64,000 nucleotides of DNA from Azorinus chamasolen (GCA_963576725.1 OY755242.1:57704480-57768479); one strand, 5' to 3'. Counted from the stretch's first letter, positions 33,401 to 45,076 are shown. The notes: generated from the letters alone by a model not told the origin. Program-made: numbers and translations.

Positions 33401-35074
33401 GTTAATTAAATGTTCATGACAAAGAAGGAAAAGACTGAATTTTGGATTAAACTCTTAAAAAGAACATAATAGTACATATTACAGATTTAGAGAGAGTTGA
33501 ATAAACTATGCAATGATGGTGATGATGATATAGACTAAAAATATTAAGACGTGAACAAATATACATTACTATAAATCCAAAAACAGGGGAAATGAGTGGA
33601 TATTTTTGAGACAGCAAGATGATGCAAGGTAAAAAAAAGCTTTCCTCTGCGACAAAATTACACACAAATTTCTATTTCCCCATGCAAAATGGAGTTTTCT
33701 TTATCTTAATAGAGATGTGTCTTATTTTGTTAAAGCATAGTTGTAACTAATTGACACCAAACCATTCTCTCATATATATTTTTTTAAAGATAATGTTTAT
33801 ATATCCGTTTTATAGGTTCATTTCTATAATTTACGACTGAGAATTACTAAATGATAGTTTCTTTAATCGTGAATGAGTATAATTTTTAAACGCCATGTGT
33901 CTTTACAGTCTTATGATGAAATATAGATTTTGATGGTAAATTCAAACGTGTATTAATCTTCTTACTTTTCCCTTAAGCATAAATAAAACACAGAGTCATT
34001 TTATAAATCGCATTAAATGAAGATACCAAATCTGAAAGAGCGACTCCTAGGGGTGGCATTACGTCGGATAACTTCAAAAGTGTCTGCGACAGAGTTCCTT
34101 CAAAATCCTTGATGTAGTTTAGATATATTGAATGGCGTTCTGAAACAGTTTAACTTCAGATGAGCTGGTAATTTCACGCTGTTTGACATGCATTCAATCA
34201 GCTTAATATGGAGCTTTTAATTTTCTGTTCAAACCATTTGAGTAATTCTTTAGTATAAAAATAAATATCAAAGAAACGTGAGTTTTGGGACAAATAAAAT
34301 GTAGATATGCTAAAGGAAATAAATTGTTGTTCTTTAAGTCTTTTTATTTAGACTATTTTTCATTACGTAGACAATAAAAAAGGCTTAGACACCCTTTCAC
34401 TCTTATCTTTACGCACCGGTGTCTGTCGTTTTCTGTATTGTTTTGTCTGATAAACCATTGATTGTGGTTGGCGTATTTGAGTTTGTAGTTCCATACTATT
34501 TCACATATGCAGCATAGACCATACACATTTCACACATCCGAGATTCCTGATCGGACACAATGGTTACCGTAACCATGTCTATGTTCACTTTCTGGAACGG
34601 TGGGAGAATACTTAAACCTTCCATAGGTGTAATAAATTTATTTAATAGTCTCCAAGCCCAATAAAATCGACTAGATACCGAGACACTTATGTCCATGAAG
34701 GCTTAGGATCAGCTGATACCTGTTCGAATTCTCGACATTTTAATTGATCAAAGTCTCTCTAAAATATTTCTTTCCGCGGTTTCATCAAAATTATTGTTCA
34801 GACAAAGTTTGTGTTTACATCAGCAGCTTAGCAGATGGATACATTGATTGCATTGCAGTCGTGTATATTTGTGCAAATCAATTGTTTTGGAAATATATAC
34901 ACGTTTACCATATAAAGAAACTTTATCAATGATTCAACAGTTTATTTCCCCATATCTTGTACTTAATAACTATTTAAATAGTGAGAAAAGCACTAACGAA
35001 CAGCTGTAGAAAGTATAGTAAAACATTTGTAAAGCAACCACCTAAAAGATGCACACTTCTTGATCTGAGAGTCA
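33401..35074. other. Long repeat-free AT-rich intronic block
   Basis: About 1.7 kb with no MITE; frames are short. No exon-like homeodomain sequence found on either strand by eye. Confidence 0.4.
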
Positions 35075-35120
35075 GGTGGTTGCTTAATGCTGGACGAACA
35101 TTATGCAGAACGCGCCTGCT
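35075..35120. mobile_element. Family C half core
   Basis: gtcaggtggttgcttaatgc then tgcagaacgcgcc; a faint partner caaccacct lies at 35034. Confidence 0.5.
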
Positions 35121-35494
35121 TTTAATGATACCAAATTCTATTCATGAAACGGTCTCTTAAAAGCTCTATAATGTGTCTGCTCATTAGATTCCACTCGGAT
35201 ATTCTATTCCAATCAGTACCGGAAATATATGGTTTGGCGGAGAAAAGAAAAACAAAAATATATATGTATATTTCATCTAGATGTCTTACAACGGCCCTTG
35301 TCTACTACCTCTCGCGATACATAAACCCCATGTCACCATGACACTGGATCAACATTGTTCTCTTTGATTTTATGGCTGAATGCATGTAACAAAAATGTGA
35401 CGTGTATTTTGACATTATAATGTTTGAAAAAGGCCAGTAGTGGTCGAAATATTAGATCAGAGCCATTATATTATCTTCATTGTGAATATGTTTT

Positions 35495-35920
35495 GATACA
35501 GCATTTGCCATTACATATGGCGATGTAAACAATAACACATAAGATATACACCATTTGCCATTACATATGGTGATATAAACAATAAACACATAACACATAC
35601 AACATTTGCCATTACATATGGCGATGTAAACAATAAACACATAACACATACACAATATGGCCTTGCTTTTTGTGAAGTAAACAATAAGCACATAACGTAT
35701 ACGTACATACAATTTTCCACTATAAATGGCGATGTAACAATAAACACATAAACACGTACAACATTTGCCATTTCATATGGCGATGTAAACAATAAACACA
35801 TAACACAAACAGCATTTGTCATTACATATGGCGATGTAAACAATAAACATAATACATATACAGTTTCTGCCATTACATATATACAAATGTATGACGAAAT
35901 AAATAATAAACACATAACAT
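35495..35920. repeat. Degenerate ~51-58-bp tandem array, ~8 copies
   Basis: Unit built on CATTTGCCATTACATATGGC and GATGTAAACAATAAACACATA. It explains a Cys/Leu/Phe-rich repeated minus-strand frame of 160 codons, which is not a gene. Confidence 0.88.
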
Positions 35921-36404
35921 ATAAAGTAAACATGTACTTTTTTGTGACCACATAATGTCGAAATTCAAAGGCTTCACCCCTTCTAAAAGTCACCGAAATA
36001 AAAATGTATGAAACTATTTATGAGCGATAATTACAGTTTATCCTTTTATACTGTGAATAAAATATCAGAGATTTATTAAATAAATAGCCCATACTCGTAA
36101 ATATGAAAAATATCTAACGAAGTAAACTTCTATATTCAATAAACACATCCGAGTGGCAACATATTGGACATGTCCTGTTGAATTACCGTAACTACATAAA
36201 TGTCGGAAATATTAGTTAGTCGTTAGTATATGACAGTGCCTTCACATACAGCTGCCTTTCGTGCCGGAGAAAGGCGTATATGTTGTTAACGGTAAGAGTT
36301 AAATCAAAGCATAAATTATTTTTTATACTGTGATTTTTGTCTGCTAAAAATAATATATCAAGTGACACACCATTTGAATTCGGCACTTGCATGCGTTGTC
36401 ATTG
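35921..36404. other. Unclassified spacer
   Basis: AT-rich with a GC-richer 60 bp at 36230-36290. No repeat assigned. Confidence 0.3.
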
Positions 36405-36684
36405 GTAAGCAGTGTATACCTACAGAGGCCCTCTGATCAGGGTCTGCACTGCTTGTGTTTCAAATAACCAAGCAAGTGTAAGCCTTTAATATTGAGTGGA
36501 CTCTATTAATCTTTGCAATGCTTTTCCAGCTTACGATGAATATTTAGGAATGTTTTGAAAGAAAAGTGTAACATGACAAACAGTGCAGACCCTGATGAGA
36601 GGTATCCTCTAGGATCCCTCTGATCTGGGTCTACACTGTTTGCAAGGGAAATTAGTGACTCATTTCCCACATTGTAAGGGTTAA
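36405..36684. mobile_element. Two family A3 pieces
   Basis: Minus-oriented core fragment at 36405-36462 (gcagtgtatacctacagagg / gatcagggtctgcactgctt), then a plus-oriented copy with core at 36578-36640 (acagtgcagaccctgatgag) ending GTAAGGGTTAA. Confidence 0.68.
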
Positions 36685-36830
36685 TTCGCTGTCTCGTCTA
36701 TACTTAAATAGTTTGCAGATACCAATCAAGTCATACCTAGCAAGATCGGGGTTATGTACAAAGTTTGCCCGTTAGAAAGTTTGTTGTTATCCTTGTTTAT
36801 GTGTTCGCTTCAGCTTTTAAACCTTTTCAC

Positions 36831-37022
36831 CTAACCTTTTACCAATACAGGCACCTTTTGCGTTTCCTGTAGGAACTTCATGATCAGGGTCTGCTCTGTA
36901 TGCTTATGAAATATTATATATATGATAGGGTGGACATCACCCTGTCCATAGTGGCACTATACACACCCAGCTAATTGTTATTCCTATATCATTATTGCTT
37001 ATATGAATATTCATCAGGTTTA
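36831..37022 (-). mobile_element. Family A1, left core arm lost
   Basis: ctaaccttttaccaatacag start; gaacttcatgatcagggtct; an insertion-like inverted repeat AGGGTGGACATCACCCT (36927-36943); end atgaatattcatcagg. Confidence 0.7.
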
Positions 37023-37125
37023 GGAGTAAATAGAGTACATGTACTCGTATATTTATAGGTAAATAGAGTACATGTATATTTATAGGTAAATAGAGTACAT
37101 GTATATTTATAGGTAAATAGTTGAT
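37021..37125. repeat. 27-bp tandem array, 3.5 copies
   Basis: Unit GTAAATAGAGTACATGTATATTTATAG, first copy with an ACTCGT insertion. It begins at the end of a family A element. Confidence 0.88.
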
Positions 37126-37224
37126 GACAGTCAAACCTGCAACTAACCCCTCTGTCCAGTATAAGATTTGTAGGTTGCGTTTTTTACCGTTTAGCGTATC
37201 GTATATGAATATTGGACGTATAAA

Positions 37225-37443
37225 TTAACTCTTTCCTTCACATAATCGTCTTTTCACGCATTTGCAAATAGAGGAGCCGTCTGATCAGAGTCTGCTCTGT
37301 TTGCTCATGGAAGTTAAAAAAGACGTGTTTCTTTATTTTCTAAAATAGCTACAATATTCCATCTTCCATATTTCATTATATAACTATTTTGGCCATGACT
37401 ATTATATAAGTATTGTAATTGGAATAAACAGGGGAAGAGTTAA
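37225..37443 (-). mobile_element. MITE family A2, left core arm deleted
   Basis: TTAACTCTTTCCTTC start; tttgcaaatagaggagccgt jumps straight to the right core arm; end GGGGAAGAGTTAA. Confidence 0.78.
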
Positions 37444-37664
37444 ATACAGCTGCTTTTCTACAGACTTTCAGCGGTCGACATGTCGCACACTGGATCCAGA
37501 GAAACTTTCAATTTTAAAATTCAAAACGGTACGACTGATATATCAACTACTATTACATGTAATTACTTAACAGATCTATTTTGTTTCATCCCATGGCCCT
37601 TTGCACATTTCACATATTACCTTATGTTTAAAGGTGAAACATATCTAAACATTTTGACTGGAAG

Positions 37665-37832
37665 AGAATCATTTTTCACGCATTTGCAAACAGAGTAGAC
37701 CCTGATCAGACAGCTCTGTTTGTTTAGGAAATACTATACATGTAGATGTAATTATGCAGTTTCTGCAATGGTCAAAAGTGTCATTATCAAACGTCAGCTT
37801 ATTTGAATATCCATAAAGTAAACAGTTCAACC
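37665..37832 (-). mobile_element. Family A, core deleted
   Basis: catttgcaaacagagtagac then cagacagctctgtttgttta. The end is degraded. Confidence 0.62.
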
Positions 37833-37939
37833 GAAACAAGACAACTGGTGGTTTTTATTGACCATGAATAATTCATATTTACAAACAATTCCTCATATTA
37901 CATGTCCCTTTTCAAGTTAATTGTTTAGCTACCATTACA

Positions 37940-38240
37940 CGTTTGCAAACAGTTTGTATCCAGATGACTCGGCCACTTATCAGAATCCAAATGTTTGGAC
38001 ACTGTCTCAAAATTCTGTGTCACGACACTGGGTCACTGGGTCATTTTTTCAAAAGCTTCTTCAATTCGGAAGTAGTCTATAAGACCCAAAATTGAGCATA
38101 CGGTTTTCCTTGGGGTTTTTTATTTATTTTTTTTATATATATTTTTAGCGAGATATTAGTTATTCGGCGTCTCATCTGGGTCCAAACTGTTTGCATGGGT
38201 AAGCACTAAGCACGCATTCACCGACATTTAAACTTGACGC
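37940..38240. mobile_element. Family D pieces split by a GC-poor insert
   Basis: Left piece tttgcaaacagtttgtatcc / atcagaatccaaatg; right piece ttattcggcgtctcatctgg and tccaaactgtttgcatggg. Between them is unrelated DNA with a T-rich run (38118-38150). Confidence 0.6.
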
Positions 38241-38243
38241 TAC

Positions 38244-38492
38244 TTAACCATTTCCCTGTTTAATATTCATGAAAGAAAAAAATGTCACCATGATTTTTTA
38301 TTAGCAGAATTTTTATAATGTAAATTTTAAAAGGGAATTTTTGCTGCTGTGAAAACTTTAGAATCAGATTTTAATCATGTCAAAAGCAAACAGAGCAGAC
38401 CCTGATCAGACAGCTCCTATAGGAGCCGTCTGATCTGGGTCTACTCTGTTTGCAAATATTTGGAAACACGTTTATATGAGGGAAAGGGTTTT
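38244..38492 (+). mobile_element. MITE family A4
   Basis: TTAACCATTTCCCTGTTTAATATTCATG start; near-perfect core cagctcctataggagccg; end ATGAGGGAAAGGGTT. Confidence 0.85.
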
Positions 38493-38818
38493 ATGTTTCA
38501 TTTTCAAACAAAACTTTAGAAGCCATTCATAAGTCATTTCAACATTGCCGTGCCAAAAGTGCACAAATAGCACAATGTGATAGCAAGCAAATTTAAAACC
38601 AGTCTCTTTATTGTTATAAAGATTGTAATCCATATTTCAGTTACGTGCTATTGTCTTTTTGTTTTATTTTTCATAAAATATTTACATAAATGGGGGAATT
38701 TACATATGCTCAATCTATCGGACTATAATATCAGCAATGAACAAAAACATTTTATGTTTCTCTGTTACAACTTTGTATCTACTAGAGGCGGTATGTATGT
38801 AAATAATTAATAGTTTAA
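38493..38818. other. AT-rich spacer
   Basis: Hydrophobic 77-codon frame only (38577-38810); nothing recognised. Confidence 0.3.
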
Positions 38819-39042
38819 TACAGTCAAGTCTCGCTAATACGATCACTCAAAAGAAGTATAATTCTGGATTTTTAAAACAGATGGTAGCTTAATGCAGGAC
38901 AAAAGTTACGCAGAAAACTGCTTGGGCTCACGCATTAGGAGGAAGTGTTCCTAAAAGCTGATGCATTAAATTAAGCAACCACCTGTTTTTACAGATTCCA
39001 ATGCTAATGAATAATATTGTCACATTAGCGAGACTTTAATGT
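38819..39042. mobile_element. MITE family C variant
   Basis: Inverted ends cagtcaagtctcgctaata / attagcgagactttaatg; core cagatggtagcttaatgcag / aattaagcaaccacctgttt with an asymmetrical loop. Confidence 0.78.
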
Positions 39043-39082
39043 ACATATAAACATTTCCAAATTCCATCTAATATATACATGT

Positions 39083-39293
39083 ATACAGTAAAAACTCGAT
39101 ACTACGAAATTTCATTATTGAAGAATGTATGTCTTTTTAGGCAGGTGGCTGCTTAGTTACAGGGTGAAAGTCGTGCAGAAAGTTCCTATGAGGAGCTTTC
39201 TGCATGACGTTCACCCTGCATTAAGCTGCCACCTGTGTTAAAGATCAACAATGGTACGTATGTTGAGTGTTCGTAGTATCGAGTTTCTACTGC
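39083..39293. mobile_element. MITE family C2, near complete
   Basis: Ends tacagtaaaaactcgatact and agtatcgagtttctactg; core gcaggtggctgcttag / taagctgccacctg. It overlaps the start of an 84-codon + frame that is therefore not a gene. Confidence 0.85.
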
Positions 39294-39439
39294 GCATGTA
39301 TATTGTGTGCCTCCAATATTGTTTTATATTGCCCCAATCTCTCAGTAGTCTATATTGTGTTCTGGTCTTCAGCTTCTCTTGTTTGCTAGTGTGCGGTTTT
39401 TACGTAGCTTTAAAGTTTTCCAGTCCATCTATTACGGGG

Positions 39440-39640
39440 GCAGAGTTTGGCTCGTGTGCTAGGAACAGTGTGCATTGTTCCGTGCACAGAGGAACACACC
39501 GGTAGAACCACCGACCTACCACTGGCCAGTTGGAAAGTTTGGTCGCATGAAAACTAGATATGTTCAGACCAGGATTCGAACCACAGCGATGTGGGATTAA
39601 GTGATTGTCAACCGTCTCTGTGCGGGTAACGTGTTACTAA
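39440..39640 (-). mobile_element. tRNA-derived SINE with Meta-like central block
   Basis: On the minus strand a perfect B box GGTTCGAATCC (39572-39582) is followed by AACTTTCCAACTGGCCAG, then GTAGGTCGGTGGTTCTACC and AACAATGCACA. This resembles the conserved central domain of mollusc SINEs as I recall it. The A box is poorly preserved. Confidence 0.6.
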
Positions 39641-39821
39641 TGTCATTTTGAAAAACATACAAACCTAGATGAGAAGGGTCCTAAATGAACACTCTCTACA
39701 GGGTCTGCACTGTTTGTCATGTTACACTTGTCTTCAAAACAAGTCCTGGATATTCAAAATAAGCTTGATCCGTTTGTACTTTGGAATAGTCTATTCGAAA
39801 ATTCAGTGTTGAAAGTTTTAA
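39641..39821 (-). mobile_element. Family A3
   Basis: acaaacctagatgagaaggg / ctacagggtctgcactgttt, gtcatgttacacttgtcttc, end gttgaaagtttTAA sharing TTAA with the next element. The body matches the copy at 61304-61526. Confidence 0.68.
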
Positions 39822-39963
39822 CCCTTAACTCCACAAATATGCTTCTCTATGCCTTTGCAATCAGAGTAGACCCAGATCAGACGGTTCCTATAGGAGTGAT
39901 CAGGGTATGTTCTGTTTGCTTATGATATGGATAATTATGATTCTACAATTTTTGCCATTGGTT
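39818..39963 (-). mobile_element. Family A1, truncated
   Basis: TTAACCCTTAACTCC start, good left core arm, stops after tttgccattggt. Confidence 0.75.
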
Positions 39964-40374
39964 AAGCTCCTCTAGACCCCTTCAGGATTTAAAACTCTGT
40001 AATAAGCGATACACTCCAAAAGAACATAGCTGACTGCGGTAACATGCAATGCCACCTTGACAAATGAGATTTTCACAGGCATGTGAAATACAGCTCAATA
40101 TACATGCATCTTTAAAATAGTTTCACACTAATTTTGGAATTTATTGTGAACAGATTGTCTTAAAACTTTTCCGCAACGTGTGTTGCAGGAGGGTTTTAAG
40201 TGACTGCAAGTCTAATTGAAATGCATGTGTAAAATGTTCAGAGTCCATATTTTGAAAAACAAAATGCATTTCCAAAAAATGAAACAAATGTTTACCGTCG
40301 TTGGCATTTCTATGTTGTAATGGTTTTAAGATTAACAATGTGTTATAAAGAAAGTGTAACTATATAAAGTTTGA
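39964..40374. other. Unclassified spacer
   Basis: No repeat or gene recognised. Confidence 0.3.
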
Positions 40375-40535
40375 CTAATTACTGCATGAATATTCATGTA
40401 AAAATGGGATGGCATCATGCATAAAACGCACGGAATATTTACCAAAGTAGAAACTGTATAATCAGATCTATATTATTCCTGGGTCTACTCTCTTTACAAA
40501 GGCGTAGAAAGGCGTATTTATGGAGCAAATGTTAA
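40375..40535 (+). mobile_element. MITE family A1, core deleted
   Basis: catgaatattcatgtaaaaa, gtagaaactgtataatcaga, then straight to cctgggtctactctctttac; end TATTTATGGAGCAAATGTTAA. Confidence 0.78.
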
Positions 40536-40871
40536 ACTCTCCGGAATGGAAATGAATAGCTTGCAAACGATATGAAGCTCTGTTTTAATATTCCTTTTTC
40601 AATGGAAATTATAAACCATAATACCGGAATATTAAAACATCTTCAAATCATTCATGTAACACTACGAAAAACCAAATCACTTCACATGCCATTCTTCTGA
40701 TGTTCTGAAAATGTTTTGGAGATTTGACTTTCTATTTCTACCCCCCATCCCTACACACTTACTTCTAAAACGTGTGCTCAGGTGAAACATTGTCCGCCCG
40801 TCTGTCCGCCGGTCCGTTCGCAGACTGAAGTATTACAATGCTAGTTATTCGCATATTTTTATTAAATAAAT
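40536..40871. other. Unclassified spacer
   Basis: Contains a CCGTCTGTCCGCCGGTCCG run (about 40797-40816); otherwise featureless. Confidence 0.3.
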
Positions 40872-41106
40872 GTTTATAAACCCTATGAATACTCATGTAA
40901 GAAGTAACAGCATAATGAGTATTTATTAGTTGATGTTTATAATGACATGTGAACAAAGCAATCCTTGGCCATGGCAAACACTATAGATACGGGGCTGTAT
41001 AATTCCATTAGCAAACAGAGCACACCCTGATCAGACGGCTCCTACAGAAGTCATCTGATCTGAGTCGTCTCTGTTTGAAAAGGTGTTGAAAGGTATTCAT
41101 GGTTAA
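40872..41106 (+). mobile_element. MITE family A1
   Basis: ataaaccctatgaatactca start, complete core (gacggctcctacagaagtca), end CATGGTTAA. Confidence 0.78.
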
Positions 41107-41233
41107 TTTTATCATAAACTCGTGTAGGGTTTTTTCCAACTCCTATAAAATCCATCGGCTGTATCCGACATAGGTTTTGAGGCTATAACAAATGGTCTCG
41201 ATAGCAGATATATAAGAAGTCATCAAACTATAA

Positions 41234-41494
41234 ATCTTTACTTCATAGAAATTCTATTTCATGCCTTTGCAAATGGAGTATATCCATATCAGATGGCTCC
41301 TGTAGCAGTTTTCTAATCAATATATGAAAGATATGCTGTTTGCTTATGAAAAAATACAAATGTATAAATATGATTCTACTGTTTCTACCATAATTAATAT
41401 TCTCTTGTTCATAAAGTCAATGAAACTGTTCGCGTAATTAATATTCATACAGTCATCATTTAGTTTAATGAATCTCTATCAGGTAAAGGGTTAA
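41234..41494 (-). mobile_element. MITE family A1
   Basis: taaatctttacttcatagaa start, core atcagatggctcctgtagca, end CAGGTAAAGGGTTAA; right TTAA shared with family B. Confidence 0.78.
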
Positions 41495-41721
41495 CCCTTT
41501 CCTCCATAAATACGCCTTTCTACGCCTCTGTAAAAGTCACCTATTGAAACCATTGTGATGAATAGAGCATTTGCTCCTATGGGAGCAAATGCCTTATTTA
41601 TCACAATGGTTTTCAAACTACAAAATTCTAAAATGTGCCTTTTCTCTAGTTAATGCTCCTTTTCCGTAGATTTATTCAAAGTGGTTGGATCTAAAAATAA
41701 CCTATGAAGTAATGGGTTTAA
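41491..41721 (+). mobile_element. MITE family B, full length
   Basis: TTAACCCTTTCCTCC to AAGTAATGGGTTTAA; hairpin loop gctcctatgggagc. Confidence 0.88.
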
Positions 41722-42291
41722 CCGCGTGAGCGTCATATAAACATATGTTACGTTGTGATTCATGATCTATTGGGCAGTTTGCAAATAAAAACTGGTCGGT
41801 TGCTTATTAGTAGAAAATACTAAATATCTTTAAAATACTGAACAATCCCCCCCCCCCCCTGCCTCAAATTACCAACCCCATTGAAGAGAATAGCATGTTT
41901 GTACTCTGCAGAACCAAATCCGTGAACTGTTACTCAAAAGAAAGGACAAAATGCTTTCTAATATTGGATGTGTTTTGTAAAATCTGAATGTATACACTCT
42001 TCCAATTGCTATATCACTTAATTATTTCATTTACAGAATCAGAAAATCAGGTAGGAACATTAAGTATTACGAAGGTAAAGACGTGTATAGGAACTGGCGC
42101 TTTTAGACCTATTTTCCCCTGACTAATTTGCCCAAATGTTGGTTTAGACATTCTAGGTTTGTCTGTTATCACACCAGAGTTTGATGGTAGCACGCTCCTG
42201 TGTGTAAATACAGCGTTATTGTTGACTGTGCTGAAATTTTAAAGCAATGCTGGGAGGTTTTCCAAAATGTTTCAAATTTGATTAACCTTTT
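41722..42291. other. Unclassified spacer with poly-C
   Basis: Poly-C of 13 at about 41847-41859; no gene or MITE. Confidence 0.35.
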
Positions 42292-42490
42292 AAATGCTGA
42301 ATATTCAAAGTAGAACAGCCAATCAGTTAGTAACATGTAGATTGTATTCTGTATGGAAGACTTGAATATGCTGGATGATTTTGATCGGCAAACAGCGCAG
42401 ACCTTGATCAGAGGACTCCTCTAGGAACCCTTTGATTTAGGTCTACACTGTTTGCAAATGCTAATACAGTTTTCTACATTCAAAGGTAAA
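42292..42490 (+). mobile_element. MITE family A3
   Basis: TTAACCTTTTAAATGCTGAATATTC start; core cagaccttgatcagaggact / ggaaccctttgatttaggtc; end cattcaaaggtaaa. Confidence 0.75.
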
Positions 42491-42634
42491 TTCCAAATAC
42501 CACTGTCTTTGTCTAAGATTTATGGTTATATCAGTGGAATAGACTATATATACATTAACGGAATTGCCTGCTATTGCAATTGGCATTAAGGTATTAACTC
42601 ACTTGTCTCTAGCGTCCCCCTAAAACGGACATAG

Positions 42635-42825
42635 GCAAACAGTGTGGACCCAGATCAGGGGTTTTCCTTTATTTCTCCAAAACATACGATAAGAGTGATG
42701 CATAGTTTGGATCCAGAAAAGACGCCGAAAATCTTTGATGACCTATTCAAACTGTGGATCCAGATGAGAGAACTATCAACTCTGTGTGTGTCTTATCGGG
42801 ATCAAAACTGTTGGTAATATTGTGA
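42635..42825. mobile_element. Chimera of A3, E and D fragments
   Basis: caaacagtgtggacccagat (A3 or D arm), then ttcctttatttctccaaaac (E arm), then two D half-cores (tagtttggatccagaaaaga; aactgtggatccagatgaga / cttatcgggatcaaaactg). Confidence 0.5.
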
Positions 42826-42826
42826 T

Positions 42827-43033
42827 GTAGTAAAACCTCTCTATAGCGGCCACTAAATTGTGTTAATTAGTTGGTATTTAGGGCAGGTGACTGCTTAAAG
42901 CAAGGTGAAAGTAAAACAGAACGCTCCTATAGGGGCGTTCTGTTTTACTTTCACCTTGCTTTAAGCAGCCACCTGTATTTAACACAAAATACTTGATGTA
43001 ATTTAGTGCCCGTTATAGAGAGGTTTTACTGTA
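42827..43033. mobile_element. MITE family C, youngest-looking copy
   Basis: Inverted ends gtaaaacctctctatagcgg / ccgttatagagaggttttac. The central palindrome 42884-42973 has arms of about 43 bases with two mismatches. Also inverted: aattgtgttaa-type flanks. Confidence 0.93.
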
Positions 43034-43278
43034 GTGCGTTCTGAAAGAGAATTTAACAAAATCATATTAGCAGTTGTAGCCGATGATACATTTTGTTGTC
43101 GATAGTACTGATAAATATGATATTGCAGAAAACACCCCTCGGGTTTAAAATATGATCGACTTATATAACGCACATATGGACGAATTCACTTCGAAATTAA
43201 GGTTAAAATGGGGATTAGATAATATGTAAACATGTGAGCAGGTTATTTCCATCGTACCACCCTACTCCCTGATGAATA
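43034..43278. other. Spacer
   Basis: Nothing recognised. Confidence 0.3.
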
Positions 43279-43488
43279 CACTAAATATAGTTTATCAGGC
43301 TAGTGAACGTTGAATCTAAACACTAAATGTAGTTTATCAGGCTAGTGAACATTGAATCTAAACACTAAATATAGTTTATCAGGCTAGTGAACGTTGAATC
43401 TAAACACTAAATATAGTTTATCAGGCTAGAGAACATTGAATCTAAACACTAAATATAGTTTATCAGGCTAGTGAACATTGGATCTAAA
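43279..43488. repeat. 42-bp tandem array, 5 copies
   Basis: Unit CACTAAATATAGTTTATCAG then GCTAGTGAACGTTGAATCTAAA. Copies are over 95% identical, suggesting recent amplification. Confidence 0.95.
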
Positions 43489-43499
43489 GTTTTCTAAAC

Positions 43500-43703
43500 A
43501 CTAACCATTTATCTCAATGAGGCGCTTTTCAAGCCGTGACAAACAGAATAGACCCAAATCAAACGGCTCCTGTAGGAATAACGACAACATGAATATTTAT
43601 TAGAATACTTCTATATCATTTCATATGCAAACAGAGCAGACCCTGATCTGGGTCTACTCTGCTTGCAATGGCATGGAAATGCGTATCTACGGAGGAAATG
43701 GGC
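43500..43703. mobile_element. Back-to-back family A fragments
   Basis: Minus-oriented left third (aaccatttatctcaatgagg, gtagacccaaatcaaacggc-like) joined at 43577 to a plus-oriented body and collapsed core (gcagaccctgatctgggtct). Confidence 0.6.
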
Positions 43704-43707
43704 GGGA

Positions 43708-43953
43708 CCATTTACCTGATGAATATCCATACAAGATTCCACCCATTATGAATATTAATTCCTCAAGTTTTGAGTTAGAAATATATAACGCATATATAAT
43801 GGGGAAATTTATTGCCATAGCAAACAGTAGATGGTCGCATCTGTAGCATACAGAGAAACAGAGCAGGCCCAAATCAAACACCATCTACATCAGCTGTTTA
43901 TTCTGTGTCTACTCTGTTTGCAAAATAGGCGTGAATATCAGATACAGGGTTAA
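43708..43953 (+). mobile_element. Family A1
   Basis: ccatttacctgatgaatatc start; core diverged (caggcccaaatcaaacacca / cagctgtttattctgtgtc); end CAGGGTTAA. Confidence 0.68.
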
Positions 43954-43963
43954 GCCCCGCCTA

Positions 43964-43982
43964 CCCCCCCCCCCCCCCCCCC
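43964..43982. repeat. Poly-C tract
   Basis: 19 consecutive C. Confidence 0.95.
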
Positions 43983-44082
43983 TAGCGTAGACCCAGACTA
44001 GCCACCATTTCGAACATGCCGCTTCTGATTTTGACTACTGTGGCGTAACACTTTTGTCCTACTTTAGGCATCCATCTTCTTT

Positions 44083-44354
44083 TAAAATGAGCCCGTGTAT
44101 CCTCATACAAACACGCCGTATCCTCATACAAACACGTCTTACACCTTCCCAAATAGAGTAGACCCTGATTAGACAGTTCCAACAGGAGCTGCTGTCTGAT
44201 TAGTGTATACTCTGTTTGCTTATCAATGTGTTTTGCTTATCAATGTGTATTGCTTATCAATGTGTATAATTTCCTACCAAGCTCCAGAATTCCCGTGTTT
44301 GTAATGTCTATATACATGTAAAATCTTCAGCACATCATACTCATAAATGGTTAA
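44083..44354 (-). mobile_element. Family A1 with two small internal duplications
   Basis: ATCCTCATACAAACACG is doubled (44099-44136); TGCTTATCAATGTGTAT is tripled (44217-44268). The core is at 44153-44215. Ends at TTAA (44351) shared with the next element. Confidence 0.7.
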
Positions 44355-45076
44355 CCCTTTCCTTACTAAAAACGCCTTTTAACGCCCTTGCACAGCGAGT
44401 AGACGTAGATGAGACTGCTGCTATAGGAGTCATCTGCTAGACGTAGATGAGACTGCTGCTATAGGAGTCATCTGCTAGACGTAGATGAGACTGCTGCTAT
44501 AGGAGTCATCTGCTAGACGTAGATGAGACTGCTGCTATAGGAGCCATCTGCTAGACGTAGATGAGACTGCTGCTATAGGAGTCATCTGCTAGACGTAGAT
44601 GAGACTGCTGCTATAGGAGTCATCTGCTAGACGTAGATGAGACTGCTGCTATAGGAGCCATCTGCTAGACGTAGATGAGACTGCTGCTATAGGAGCCATC
44701 TGCTAGACGTAGATGAGACTGCTGCTATAGGAGCCATCTGCTAGACGTAGATGAGACTGCTGCTATAGGAGTCATCTGCTAGACGTAGATGAGACTGCTG
44801 CTATAGGAGTCATCTGCTAGACGTAGATGAGACTGCTGCTATAGGAGTCATCTGCTAGACGTAGATGAGACTGCTGCTATAGGAGCCATCTGCTAGACGT
44901 AGATGAGACTGCTGCTATAGGAGCCATCTGCCCGGTCTCTGTTCTGTTGACTTGGTAAATGATAATACTTCTGACTCTACCAAATACTTATGGTTACACA
45001 TTATTGTAGAAATTCAGCTAATAAATATTCATGATGTCATGGTTTTTACATGAATTTTCATCAAAGAAAGGGTTAA
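44351..45076 (-). mobile_element. Family A1 expanded by a 38-bp array
   Basis: TTAACCCTTTCCTTACTAAAAACG start; array replaces the core; then ggtctctgttctgttgactt, body and end AAAGAAAGGGTTAA. Confidence 0.85.
44400..44931. repeat. 38-bp tandem array from MITE A core, 14 copies
   Basis: Unit TAGACGTAGATGAGACTGCT then GCTATAGGAGTCATCTGC holds both arms of the A core hairpin. Units differ almost only at GTCATC/GCCATC. Confidence 0.96.

Noticed and set aside
35452..35993. Minus-strand frames of 86 and 160 codons with repeated Cys-Leu-Leu-Phe text
   Set aside because: They arise from the degenerate tandem array at 35495-35920.
39572..39582. Genuine tRNA gene
   Set aside because: The B box is perfect, but no cloverleaf can be closed and the A box is weak; the downstream block fits a SINE.
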